Below, one piece after another: positions 30,601-38,400 of a stretch of 64,000 nt of DNA. The notes under the pieces were generated by a model, which made no database searches, was not told the DNA's origin, and saw only the letters and a program-made list of their open reading frames with translations. Made by a program: the position numbers and the translations under genes. The stretch is taken from the NCBI GenBank assembly GCA_916613615.1, contig OU744735.1, positions 45,288,468-45,352,467 of the forward strand. Reading direction: 5' to 3'. Source of the DNA: Steromphala cineraria (Eukaryota; Mollusca; Gastropoda; Trochida; Trochidae). How positions within the stretch are numbered: the first letter of the stretch is position 1; every line of letters begins with the position of its first letter.

Positions 30601-30792
30601 ACTATAGGCAAACGTCAAACGTTACTTTTATCTCTTGTAGGTCGCAAAATCCTCAACAAGTTTTTCGTGTATCGTCGGTTCCTGTTGTGGCGGACAACCA
30701 ACGACGAACTCGTCAATAAACTGGGTCAGGGTGACCTAGATAGAGGCAGGTCCTGGTCGGAACTCGCGGAGGAGGCGGATTCAGACAGTTGA
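4200..30792 (+). CDS. Gene A: large uncharacterised intron-rich protein (gene model)
   Basis: I built this model by joining open frames at GT-AG sites with matching phase. Proposed coding exons are 4200-6667, 13998-14066, (17690-17754, optional), ~21464/21468/21519-21746, 22324-22559, 24768-24895, 27843-27876, 28353-28423, 29015-29100, 29789-29891, 30136-30211 and 30641-30792. The phases close in all variants, giving 1,256 residues with the optional exon, 1,233 without it, or 1,216 with the latest acceptor. The first ~820 residues are polar and low in hydrophobics, with an RVTF motif, basic clusters and an internal repeat, so probably disordered. The last ~290 residues are richer in hydrophobic and aromatic residues and probably fold. 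I do not recognise the family. No signal peptide or certain membrane segment is visible, so a cytoplasmic or nuclear protein is likely. The 3' part could also be made alone from an ATG at 21532. Confidence 0.75.
7444..8233. repeat. Recent 394-bp tandem duplication
   Basis: The segment at ~7444-7837 is repeated immediately at ~7838-8233. The offset is 394 bp, shifting by 2 bp after a small 'tata' expansion near 8105. I see only one or two other differences, so the duplication is young. It splits a 64-codon chance ORF, which is not repeated as a gene. Confidence 0.95.
9186..9290. repeat. Long perfect palindrome (44-bp arms)
   Basis: Arms 9186-9229 and 9247-9290 are exact reverse complements around a 17-nt loop (tcgccccttcgggactc). 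Part of the arm (cagtggattctttaaaata) recurs at 9380-9409, itself as a small palindrome. This is likely a fold-back transposon end. Confidence 0.95.
9377..10085. repeat. Fold-back-rich segment
   Basis: It contains the short palindrome at 9380-9409, a direct repeat built on 'gtgttgtgtaacca...ttattcaacga' (9464-9535), and a hairpin with 16-bp perfect arms at 9978-9993 and 10006-10021 whose loop is tcgctttcgctc. The frame at 9377-9733 lies in this debris and is not treated as a gene. Confidence 0.6.
10287..10395. repeat. Small fold-back element
   Basis: The arms ggatcaaaatttccatgg (10287-10304) and ccgtggaattttgatcc (10379-10395) are near-perfect inverted repeats around ~75 bp. This fits a MITE remnant; no target duplication was resolved. 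Confidence 0.6.
12331..12420. repeat. Hairpin family member a (inverted pair)
   Basis: GGTAT-loop-ATACC followed by GAAACATCG lies at 12381-12408. A facing, diverged copy of the motif (cagcgacgtcttt...ttttcaagcac) sits just before it. It is the same family as 16388-16452, 28775-28907, 48274-48346 and 53337-53410. Confidence 0.6.
13998..14066 (+). CDS. Gene A exon 2 (69 nt, basic segment)
   Basis: This exon is flanked by ttttgcag and GTAAGT. Joining it to exon 1 (which ends GT) completes a Val codon and opens a frame reading NFSEKDKPRKTTRHALLKPE, ending with two bases (AT) of the next codon. It is strongly basic, like exon 1. The support is good splice sites and the phase match with exon 1; the short length leaves some chance of coincidence. 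Confidence 0.65.
14811..15660. repeat. ~145-bp tandem repeats rich in GTGACC
   Basis: Six diverged copies begin with 'gttgtgacccctgtgaccct' near 14811, 14953, 15099, 15245, 15392 and 15537. Each continues with 'ggggtca..gggtcac', 'ccccattggccaaggagtct' and 'gaactggagaag'. Upstream sequence (14270-14560) belongs to the same dispersed repeat type. Confidence 0.85.
15611..15807. repeat. Large palindrome with GGACGGACGG centre
   Basis: The left arm runs from ggtacctgtacacacaattt (15611) to ttacggacggacg (~15695). The right arm is its reverse complement, ending aggtacc at 15807. Arms are ~85 bp and imperfect, around a spacer of ~25 bp. Beyond it (15808-16155) the GTGACC repeats continue in inverted orientation, so the structure as a whole is a head-to-head repeat. 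Confidence 0.85.
16145..16290. repeat. Degenerate 'gctcatatgctctttt' low-complexity repeat
   Basis: Runs of 'ttttgctcatatgctc' with an ~18-bp period decay into 'tggtcttatgatc' and 'ttgtgcctttgtgcc' variants. The 64-codon frame across it is not coding. Confidence 0.7.
16388..16452. repeat. Hairpin family member b
   Basis: cttgaaaac is followed by the stem GGTATA/TATACC with loop aggatc, then GAAACGTCG, then 'tcaaataaagaagttgtt', the conserved tail of this family. Confidence 0.65.
17690..17754 (+). CDS. Possible gene A small exon (65 nt)
   Basis: The stretch lies between gatgtgcag and a perfect GTAAGT donor. It is open in the phase left by 13998-14066 (Q-A-T-I-A-S-V-V-L-D-E-A-Q...). It leaves one base, which would join an acceptor at 21463 in frame. 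The frame requirement over 21 codons is weak evidence and the polypyrimidine tract is poor, so this may be a cassette exon or chance. Confidence 0.3.
21468..21746 (+). CDS. Gene A internal exon (5' edge uncertain)
   Basis: The frame ends at a donor, AAAGG|GTAAAT. Coding character is clear from about 21520: an acidic, Ser/Pro-rich start (MDESRSSSETPSSNSPPPED) followed by a helical segment with QVREVLQQEGLSKLALDVALGE. The 5' edge is ambiguous. Acceptors at 21463 (if the 17690 exon is used), 21467 or 21518 (if spliced from 14066) all keep frame, but none has a strong pyrimidine tract. Alternatively the ATG at 21532 starts a shorter product from an internal promoter. The exon ends with two bases of a Gly codon, completed by the next exon. 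Confidence 0.75.
22324..22559 (+). CDS. Gene A exon: Pro/Arg-rich linker
   Basis: A good acceptor (cattttcaaaacaatttcag) and donor (ATAG|GTAAAC) flank a 236-nt frame in phase with its neighbours. The translation starts QRSPRHRLPKSNAQPPLPPI and carries a small internal duplication, GETSTRLGETGEEE, encoded by 'ggcgagac' repeats. It ends with WVKPPPQNFTLPRLQADVSM and a short Ser/Thr run. The composition suggests a flexible linker with proline-rich SH3- or WW-type ligand potential (inference). Confidence 0.85.
23260..23608. mobile_element. MITE with ~58-bp inverted ends (CATTCTCTCCCC family)
   Basis: The left end starts CATTCTCTCCCCACAGAGG and the right end finishes with its reverse complement. 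The arms stay complementary for ~58 bp, through a block ending 'ttctattacg'. Total length is 349 bp with no coding capacity. Related ends occur at ~10750-10802, ~27165-27190 and 52722-52795. Confidence 0.85.
24183..24800. repeat. 98-bp tandem repeat carrying a 3' splice site (7 copies)
   Basis: The copies have splice-acceptor AGs ending at 24182, 24277, 24375, 24473, 24571, 24669 and 24767. Spacing is exactly 98 bp except the first, diverged copy (95). Each copy contains 'atatcattgcag' followed by the start of the gene A exon (ctgt.caagcgagagaagaca, then gtggtgtcag). Only the last runs into the full exon. Confidence 0.95.
24768..24895 (+). CDS. Gene A exon preceded by duplicated 3' splice sites
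   Basis: From ttgcag at 24762-24767 the frame reads VQAREDINRVVSEIEKMRWN, then SEQHDERVLTYTVESFISPR, and ends at GTCGTG|GTAACC in phase 0. The segment is predicted helical and charged. It directly follows six decoy copies of its own acceptor and first ~35 nt. Only this last copy continues into the full exon, since the preceding copies shift frame (98 nt is not a multiple of three) and run into TAG or TAA. Confidence 0.85.
26540..26887 (+). mobile_element. piggyBac-type MITE copy 1
   Basis: The ends AGGGGCAGTAGCACGTTTT and the reverse complement are flanked by TTAA on both sides (26536-26539 and 26888-26891). It carries the family marker 'aaaatggccgccaatgg'. It sits in a gene A intron in the same orientation as copies 2 and 3. 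Confidence 0.9.
27843..27876 (+). CDS. Gene A micro-exon (34 nt)
   Basis: A tgtttcag acceptor and GTAAGT donor enclose 34 nt encoding DFDTWSFDDII plus one base. The phase matches both neighbours (0 in, 1 out). The aromatic/acidic motif leads straight into the next exon (S-A-I-R-L-R-L-D-Q-Y). Confidence 0.8.
28353..28423 (+). CDS. Gene A exon (71 nt)
   Basis: Acceptor atcatttcag and donor GGG|GTAAGG enclose the frame AIRLRLDQYNKDCKMHSVLF followed by LCG, ending in phase 0. With the next exon it makes a hydrophobic stretch (SVLFLCGGGIGFCYFLKNF) that could be a buried core or a weak membrane segment. Confidence 0.85.
28775..28907. mobile_element. Hairpin family member c: 133-bp fold-back element
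   Basis: The ends are ~37-bp inverted repeats: GTTATGGATTACAACTTCTT at the left and its near-complement at the right, each running to CGACG. The centre holds a second perfect hairpin, aggtgact...agtcacct. The minus strand reads CTGATGAAACGTCGTGAAA. This is the only copy in the window with both ends. Confidence 0.8.
29015..29100 (+). CDS. Gene A exon (86 nt)
   Basis: Acceptor ctgattgtttcag and donor GA|GTGAGT. The frame reads GGIGFCYFLKNFVMTPQKLQ then RTDYAPMIE, in phase with both neighbours. Confidence 0.85.
29440..29850. repeat. 208-bp tandem duplication with pseudo-exon
   Basis: The intron tail and the first ~46 nt of the exon at 29789 are duplicated 208 bp upstream (junctions at 29581 and 29789). 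The shared block 'attctggacaaagataggga' and about 25 following bases are nearly identical, then diverge at 'ccctgatattctg' versus 'ccctgaggatgct'. The intronic halves are more diverged, so the duplication is old. Confidence 0.85.
29789..29891 (+). CDS. Gene A exon with an upstream pseudo-exon duplicate
   Basis: Acceptor ttcattgttgtag and donor GAG|GTACGA. The one-base carry makes Glu, then FWTKIGNMISKLNPEDATIN and LMGCTLDTDKQGKE follow. A diverged duplicate of this acceptor and the first ~46 exon bases lies 208 bp upstream (pseudo-exon from 29581), where the frame soon hits TGA. Confidence 0.85.
30136..30211 (+). CDS. Gene A exon (76 nt)
   Basis: A strong acceptor (ttttcccctcgtacag) and donor G|GTTTGT enclose VLAVVRKAVHPNIVRIESPA then EHMAEG, in phase with the flanking exons (0 in, 1 out). 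Confidence 0.85.
30641..30792 (+). CDS. Gene A terminal coding exon
   Basis: Acceptor tatctcttgtag. The frame reads RKILNKFFVYRRFLLWRTTN, then DELVNKLGQGDLDRGRSWSE, and ends in an acidic tail (LAEEADSDS) before TGA 30790-30792. A possible poly(A) signal AATAAA is at 31934-31939, giving a ~1.1-kb 3'UTR if used. The basic/aromatic patch followed by an acidic C-terminus is the only visible motif. Confidence 0.85.
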
Positions 30793-31048
30793 CAGGGATT
30801 CTCAGACAATAACATTGGATAATGATGCTTTTCAGGAATTAAGTGATTTTGTAAGCTCATGTCGATATGACCTTGACCCTTGTGTGCTAGTTCATGACAC
30901 TTAAACGTGTTTGACTGGTTTTTATGGATATAATGTGGATAGTATATTGATGCGGGATCCTGAGGACAAATGACCTTTAGACTGCTCCTGTTGGATAATA
31001 GTGCTATTCAGTTTTTATCGACCTATTAATGGCAATATATGGGACCTT

Positions 31049-31137
31049 GGCCTCCTTTCACAAAGCAGCCTTACCTTAATGTTAAAGAATGGGAGTTAAG
31101 GTTAACCTTAGTTAAGGTTGCTCTGTGAAAGGAGGCC
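31049..31137. repeat. Fold-back element with GGCCTCCTTTCAC ends
   Basis: The arms start GGCCTCCTTTCACA and end TGTGAAAGGAGGCC. The inner part has further inverted 'ttaaggttaaccttagttaa'. It is 89 bp with no coding capacity, a MITE-like fold-back. Confidence 0.85.
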
Positions 31138-32599
31138 TTGAACAAATAAGTGTTACGAAGACATTTTCATCTTACAGGACATCCAAGTTTATCACGACCA
31201 TATTGTCATTGTTCGTATGGACAAATCAGTTTTGTTCAGACATGTTTCAGCTGAAGTGCGGACATTGAAGCGGAATAACATTTATCGGAAGATTGCAAAT
31301 TTAAGGACTCAAGTCATGAGCATATGGCCATGACCCGTTTCTCAAGGACTATATTGAGATATTCTACGGGTGAATTTAGAGGACTGTCAAGTGAAGGTTA
31401 TGACGACCATATCGCCATTGTTCGTATGGACTGATGACTGATAATCTGGTATTGTTAATTAATTTCAATGTAAAAAGACTTTTAAGTTTACCTTGATAAT
31501 TTTCACGACTTGTTCATATAAAAGTATGAATGCAGATTCAAACATTCAAACAGTGACTCTCAAAAAGTGGTATTGAAGATTTTACGAACCTTTATATAAC
31601 CATTACGATCATATAGACTTATGACTACTATACTATATAACTACTATATAATTATCGAAAGATTGGAATCTTAGAATACTTTCAGGTTGTCCTTTATGGT
31701 ATTTGAGGTGAATTGTTTTACAGTGCCATACAGTGGTTGATCGAATTGCAAAGCTTTTGAAATATACCCAATTATGTGATTGTGGAGTTTATATAAATTG
31801 TCTTTCAACATTTATCACACAGGGAATGTCGTGTCAAGTCCAACGTTTTGTATCATGTACCAGATATTGACAAATGTGTGATTAAGTCAAGACAAAAATG
31901 ACAATTTCACAATAATGTTTTATATATACTCACAATAAAATATGCTTTTCCCACACGTGTTAATTGCATTATTAAGAGTCTTTTTAATAGGACAATTGGG
32001 CAAAGTGAACGTTTTTTCTAAATACTAAAACTATTGTGACGAAGGTTGAATGTAGGTGGCTTCATTGGTTTTGTGTACATTAAAATAATTATTTTTTCTT
32101 CTGAGTGCAATCGTCAAAAAATCGTGAAAAAACATTTCAACACGATGAGACAAGTGTACTAGTTGTAACTAAAGCTAAATTAGCACACACGTTAATCATA
32201 ACTGACTAACGTAACTGAATAATTTCCTTTCTACAAGTTGAAAAAAGTTTTCAGAGGAATATTCGTAATAAGTGGTATGTTAGATAGTTGATATCGTTTC
32301 TTTACATTTTCAAGTGGATCTGGCCGCATGGGAGGTCTCAGTTGGTTTTGATTCAAGATCGTCGTATTGTGGTATTCGAAACACATAGAGTATGTGCACA
32401 TGTACCATGCATTATCAAAACTTTCGGGTGATTTTACTCTAAATTCATCTACCCCATGCGTTACATGTCAATTCATAGATGTGAAAAGTACCTTTAGTTT
32501 GTGGTTAGGCATACATCCAAACAAGTACATTTTAGCACAACGCAAAAGAAGGAAGAAACGACCTTTCACGTCGCTTGTATAGTGAGTTATTGTTTTACG

Positions 32600-33200
32600 C
32601 CGATTGCTTTGTCAACATATCAGCCATAGCGGCGTGGTCGCTTATAGAAGGATTACCAAAGCATGGATGTGTTGAAGTTGTAAAAAGGAAAGTACGAAAA
32701 CTGGATTCGAACCGGGACCCTGCTGGCTTCCAGATAGCATCTTTACTGCCATAGCTGACACGGAGTCGTGCAACGTGCTGTGTATTTGAGATGTCTCCGT
32801 AGAGTTTGCGTACGCAAAGAAACTTGCGCTTAGAGGCATTGTAGTTAATGATAATAATTGGGGTATTTATATAGCGCACATATCAACACCGAATGCATGC
32901 TCAAGGCGCTCCCGAATTATTACCCTGGTCTAACCCAAGCTGCCGATTAAGCGCTTGATGGGTCCCCTTCAACACAACTTTCACCAGGTACCCAATTAAT
33001 ACTGCTGGGTGAACAGATTCACTTTTCGAAAAGAGTCTCTTGCCCAAGGCGACACCACAAGTTATTCAACTCGTGTCTTAGTGTGGGGCAGGGAATCATC
33101 CTTCAAACTCTCAGTTCATTCAGCAATGAATCGGGTAACCCACCCATCCGGCGAGCCACTCCAGATGTTGCTGAACTTCACTGATAGTGCAACTAGTTAG
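32600..33200. repeat. Dispersed repeat with tRNA-like block and 'tatatagcgc' module
   Basis: The minus strand at 32700-32770 reads like a degenerate tRNA: an A-box-like GTCAGCTATGGCAGTA and a B box GGTTCGAATCC (32703-32713). It is followed by the invertebrate repeat module 'tttatatagcgcacatatca', 'ctcaaggcgct', 'attaccctggtc' and 'cttgcccaaggcgacac' (32850-33060). This fits a SINE-like composite. No intact cloverleaf could be drawn, so it is not called a tRNA gene. Confidence 0.6.
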
Positions 33201-34625
33201 ATCATATTCGGGTGATTTGTTTGTTCTGTTAACCAATTATATATTACTTTTTGAAACTATTGTGTCTTCAGAGTCATTTGAGTTAGGAAATTGTTTCCAA
33301 TAGGCCAAACCGCAATTGGTAAATTTGTTTAAGGTAAGGAGTGTTCTTGTGTTACAATGTATTGTAAACCTTACCGTGAGATGCCTCTATTTCCGTTAGA
33401 AATGGTGCTGCACTGTTCCCTGGGTGACCTCGGTCGCCTCGACTCTCAAATCGTAAAAGATTATCTGAACGAAATATAGATATATTATAGCATCATTCGG
33501 CAATTGAAGTAGGTACCAGTTATGTCCAATGTATTCCAAATCACTTCCAAAAGTGCGCAATATTTCTAAAACTACGCAATAGTAGCTCCACTTGCCGGAA
33601 CAGTCTGATTTAAAATTAAATGAAAGTGATTTGAATCCGTTCTGAAGTGCAAAATAACTCCTTCTTTTTATATAACCACGGCTAAATGTTGAAAAGACGA
33701 GGGAAATCTTAACGATAAATAATTCAAACCCGCTTTCAATGTGTGAAGTTAATAAACTGTTATATTCACAATTAGCCGACTGTATGCTTTAGTAACGGAG
33801 CGTCATAGCTTTAAGCTTCATAATGACGACATTATTCCCTCCCAGAGAGAGCTACAACCAATTTTCCATGATGGTGATGTATTGATAACCTTCAACTAGA
33901 TTTTGCCACGAATTGTGTCTTGCAACGATAAGTTGATATGGACTGTCATATGTAGATGCGGTTTTACTCAAATGATGAATCAGTTTTTGAGAGATGTACT
34001 TTTTCTTAGTATTTTTTTAAACCAGAAGTTTGCATTATATCACCAATACAATGTCAAACCCCGAAAAATTCATAGTACTGGAACGAGTTGAATTTGCTGA
34101 AACATGTATTGTTATTGGTCCAAAATAGAATTCAGCCATGGAAATTTTCAGCAAGACACTGTTCGGGTTGAGAGATATAATTAAGTAATTAAACAGTGGC
34201 TCATTATTGACTTTCTATTTACTCAATATCCAGAAGCACTTTGACAATTCCTGGCAACTGCCTAGTCTATATAAAAAATATGTCTATTTGCCTGTGGATG
34301 TACATGCATGTAAAGCAATATCCGTTTTCTGAAAATAAACTTAAAGTCAAACAGATATTTCTAAAATTATACATTCATTTTGCTCTTCTTTTTCAGGCCT
34401 TTTTTACGCGGCCCATTGGTATTTTTTGGTTGTTAGAATAAAAAGCAATTGGTTTTGAGCAGGTCCGGATGATGTTATAGTTCTTCAGAAAGAAATATGA
34501 GATACATGACTCACACCTGAGCCCCTAATCTTCATGACAGTTATTCCATAGTTTCAATGATTATTTTTACGGTCAGTTATTTTTGGCTTAATGACATTGT
34601 TATTGTTGCCAATGAGAGTTGTTAA

Positions 34626-34958
34626 GGGGAAAGTAGCACGTTTCTAGAGGGAATATAAGGTGCTGTCAGGAAAACGTAATAAATAGTCCCAATTGAAAGA
34701 AAATGTCTTTAAACTTAATATAGAAGTAATAAATCAAATATATAATGTTGCGATTCTTTTTTCTTACATAAAGTGAATTTAAGGTGTTCGCCCAAAAAAT
34801 GGCCGCCAATGGGAATCTTTATAATTGTTTTCAGACTATAAGTGATGGTTCGTGTTATGACATTTTTGACTCTATCATAATGATACATATTGCACAAACG
34901 TACAATTATCAGTGAAAAATTGAAAATATACAATTTTCAAAAACGTGATTCTCCCCCT
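34626..34958 (+). mobile_element. piggyBac-type MITE copy 2 (diverged)
   Basis: It lies between TTAA at 34622-34625 and TTAA at 34959-34962. The ends are decayed (ggggaaagtagcacg, ctcccccttt), but the body keeps 'ggaatataaggtg' and 'aaatggccgccaatgg'. It is the most diverged of the four copies. Confidence 0.85.
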
Positions 34959-35289
34959 TTAAGGCATGGCTGAATTTGCTTGATGGAGTTAAGAGAGACG
35001 TTAATAAAGATATCTGGATTATTTTGTCGTGATTATGCGCTTAAAGTGTGCAAAGAACATGAAACTAAAATGCTATGAAATTGACTGTAAGAATCTTAAG
35101 AAAAAGACAGCGCGATTTATATGGGTTGTAAGACCATCCAATATCAATTAGAAGACGGCGAAATGGGGTTAGAATTAAACCATGTAATATTAACATTTCG
35201 CTTAAAGAGATTCAGTGCAATTAAGATTTTTTAAATTACGGAAGTCTTTTGACTGGCTGACACATCAAATAAAGAGCATATTTCGAGGG

Positions 35290-35297
35290 GTATATTA
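35290..35297 (+). promoter_or_regulatory. Putative TATA box of gene B
   Basis: ggtatatta lies 40-47 bp upstream of the first in-frame ATG (35337). A start ~30 bp downstream would leave a very short 5'UTR. The gttgcag at 35318-35324 could instead be a splice acceptor for an upstream leader exon. Confidence 0.35.
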
Positions 35298-35336
35298 CAG
35301 TGGTCGGGGTTGTGGAACGTTGCAGTCTAACAAAGA

Positions 35337-35494
35337 ATGGCAATGACGATGCGCGTAGGGATTTTAGCTTTCTCTGTACTGGTGGTCGCCGTACTCAGGG
35401 CAGAGGAATCCCCCGGGGAAGATGTGCTGAGACCACTGATGCCAGCAGGATGTGAGGCTGCCTGTAGGAGTCGCTCTGGCTGCACGAGCTGCAG
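35337..35494 (+). CDS. Gene B exon 1: signal peptide and Cys cluster
   Basis: An in-frame TAA at 35328 precedes three in-frame ATGs (35337, 35343, 35349). The N-terminus MAMTMRVGILAFSVLVVAVL is a clear signal peptide, with likely cleavage near R21-A22. A spacer (EESPGEDVLRPLMPAG) leads to CEAACRSRSGCTSC. The exon ends AG at a perfect donor, GCAG|GTGAGT (35495). Without splicing the frame meets TGA inside the donor. The last ~46 nt are the founder of the adjoining 61-bp array. Confidence 0.75.
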
Positions 35495-38400
35495 GTGAGT
35501 TTCTATGTCGATGTGAGGCTGCCTGTAGGAGTCGCTCTGGCTGCACGAGCTGCAGGTGAGTTTCTATGTCGATGTGAGGCAGTGTGTAGGAGTCGCTGTG
35601 GGTGCACGTGCTGCAGGTGAGTTTCTATGTCGATGTGAGGCAGTGTGTAGGAGTCGCTCTGGCTGCACGAGCTGCAGGTGAGTTTCTATGTCGATGTGAG
35701 GCAGTGTGTAGGAGTCGCTGTGGGTGCACGTGCTGCAGGTGAGTTTCTATGTCGATGTGAGGCTGCCTGTAGGAGTCGCTCTGGCTGCACGAGCTGCAGG
35801 TGAGTTTCTATGTCGATGTGAGGCAGTGTGTAGGAGTCGCTCTGGCTGCACGAGCTGCAGGTGAGTTTCTATGTCGATGTGAGGCAGTGTGTAGGAGTCG
35901 CTGTGGGTGCACGTGCTGCAGGTGAGTTTCTATGTCGATGTGAGGCTGCCTGTAGGAGTCGCTCTGGCTGCACGAGCTGCAGGTGAGTTTCTATGTCGAT
36001 GTGAGGCAATGTGTAGGAGTCACTGTGAGTGCACGAGCTGCAGGTGAGTTTCTATGTCGATGTGAGGCAGTGTGTAGGAGTCGCTCTGGCTGCACGAGCT
36101 GCAGGTGAGTTTTTATGTCGATGTGAGGCAGTGTGTAGGAGTCGCTCTGGCTGCACGAGCTGCAGGTGAGTTTCTATGTCGATGTGAGGCAGTGTGGAGG
36201 AGTCGCTGTGGGTGCACGTGCTGCAGGTGAGTTTCTATGTCGATGTGAGGCAGTGTGTAGGAGTCGCTTTGGGTGCACGTGCTGCAGGTGAGTTTCTATG
36301 TCGATGTGAGGCAGTGTGTAGGAGTCGCTGTGGGTGCACGAGCTGCAGGTGAGTTTCTATGTCGATGTGAGGCAGTGTGTAGGAGTCGCTGTGGGTGCAC
36401 GAGCTGCAGGTGAGTTTCTATGTCGATGTGAGGCAGTGTGTAGGAGTCGCTGTGGGTGTACGAGCTGCAGGTGAGTTTCTATGTCGATGTGAGGCAGTGT
36501 GTAGGAGTCGCTGTGGGTGCACGTGCTGCAGGTGAGTTTTTATGTCGATGTGAGGCAGTGTGTAGGAGTCGCTGTGGGTGCACGTGCTGCAGGTGAGTTT
36601 CTATGTCGATGTGAGGCAGTGTGTAGGAGTCGCTGTGGGTGCACGTGCTGCAGGTGAGTTTCTATGTCGATGTGAGGCAATGTGTAGGAGTCACTGTGGG
36701 TGCACGTGCTGCAGGTGAGTTTCTATGTCGATGTGAGGCAGTGTGTAGGAGTCGCTGTGGGTGCACGTGCTGCAGGTGAGTTTCTATGTCGATGTGAGGC
36801 AGTGTGTAGGAGTCGCTGTGGGTGCACGTGCTGCAGGTGAGTTTCTATGTCGATGTGAGGCAATGTGTAGGAGTCGCTGTGGGTGCACGAGCTGCAGGTG
36901 AGCTTCTATGTCGATGTGAGGCAGTGTGTAGGAGTCGCTGTGGGTGCACGTGCTGCAGGTGAGTTTCTATGTCGATGTGAGGCAGTGTGTAGGAGTCGCT
37001 GTGAGTGTACGAGCTGCAGGTGAGTTTCTATGTCGATGTGAGGCAGTGTGTAGGAGTCGCTGTGGGTGCACGTGCTGCAGGTGAGTTTTTATGTCGATGT
37101 GAGGCAGTGTGTAGGAGTCGCTGTGGGTGCACGTGCTGCAGGTGAGTTTCTATGTCGATGTGAGGCAATGTGTAGGAGTCGCTGTGGGTGCACGAGCTGC
37201 AGGTGAGTTTCTATGTCGATGTGAGGCAGTGTGTAGGAGTCGCTGTGGGTGCACGTGCTGCAGGTGAGTTTCTATGTCGATGTGAGGCAGTGTGTAGGAG
37301 TCGCTGTGGGTGCACGTGCTGCAGGTGAGTTTTTATGTCGATGTCAGGCAATGTGTAGGAGTCGCTGTGGGTGCACGTGCTGCAGGTGAGTTTTTATGTC
37401 GATGTGAGGCAGTGTGTAGGAGTCGCTGTGGGTGCACGTGCTGCAGGTGAGTTTTTATGTCGATGTCAGGCAATGTGTAGGAGTCGCTGTGGGTGCACGT
37501 GCTGCAGGTGAGTTTTTATGTCGATGTGAGGCAGTGTGTAGGAGTCGCTCTGGGTGCACGTGCTGCAGGTGAGTTTCTATGTCGATGTGAGGCAATGTGT
37601 AGGAGTCGCTGTGGGTGCACGTGCTGTAGGTGAGTTTCTATGTCGATGTGAGGCAATGTGTAGGAGTCGCTGTGGGTGCACGAGCTGCAGCTGAGTTTCT
37701 ATGTCGATGTGAGGCAATGTGTAGGAGTCGCTGTGGGTGCACGAGCTGCAGGTGAGTTTCTATGTCGATGTGAGGCAATGTGTAGGAGTCGCTGTGGGTG
37801 CACGAGCTGCAGGTGAGTTTCTATGTCCATGTGAGGCAATGTATAGGAGTCGCTGTGGGTGCACGTGCTGCAGGTGAGTTTCTATGTCGATGTGAGGCAG
37901 TGTGTAGGAGTCACTGTGAGTGTACGAGCTGCAGGTGAGTTTCTATGTCCATGTGAGGCAATGTATAGGAGTCGCTGTGGGTGCACGTGCTGCAGGTGAG
38001 TTTCTATGTCGATGTGAGGCAGTGTGTAGGAGTCGCTGTGGGTGTACGAGCTGCAGGTGAGTTTCTATGTCGATGTGAGGCAATGTGTAGGAGTCGCTGT
38101 GGGTGCACGAGCTGCAGCTGAGTTTCTATGTCGATGTGAGGCAATGTGTAGGAGTCGCTGTGGGTGCACGAGCTGCAGCTGAGTTTCTATGTCGATGTGA
38201 GGCAATGTGTAGGAGTCGCTCTGGGTGCACGTGCTGCAGGTGAGTTTCTATGTCGATGTGAGGCAATGTGTAGGAGTCGCTGTGGGTGCACGTGCTGCAG
38301 GTGAGTTTCTATGTCGATGTGAGGCAGTGTGTAGGAGTCGCTGTGGGTGTACGAGCTGCAGGTGAGTTTCTATGTCGATGTGAGGCAGTGTGTAGGAGTC

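Larger units (their letters stand above)
30793..35336. other. Intergenic region between genes A and B
   Basis: It holds the gene A 3'UTR, a fold-back (31049-31137), a short duplication ('cattgttcgtatggac' at 31207 and 31416), a tRNA-like/SINE-type region (32600-33200) and MITE copy 2. No coding exon could be supported elsewhere. Confidence 0.5.
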
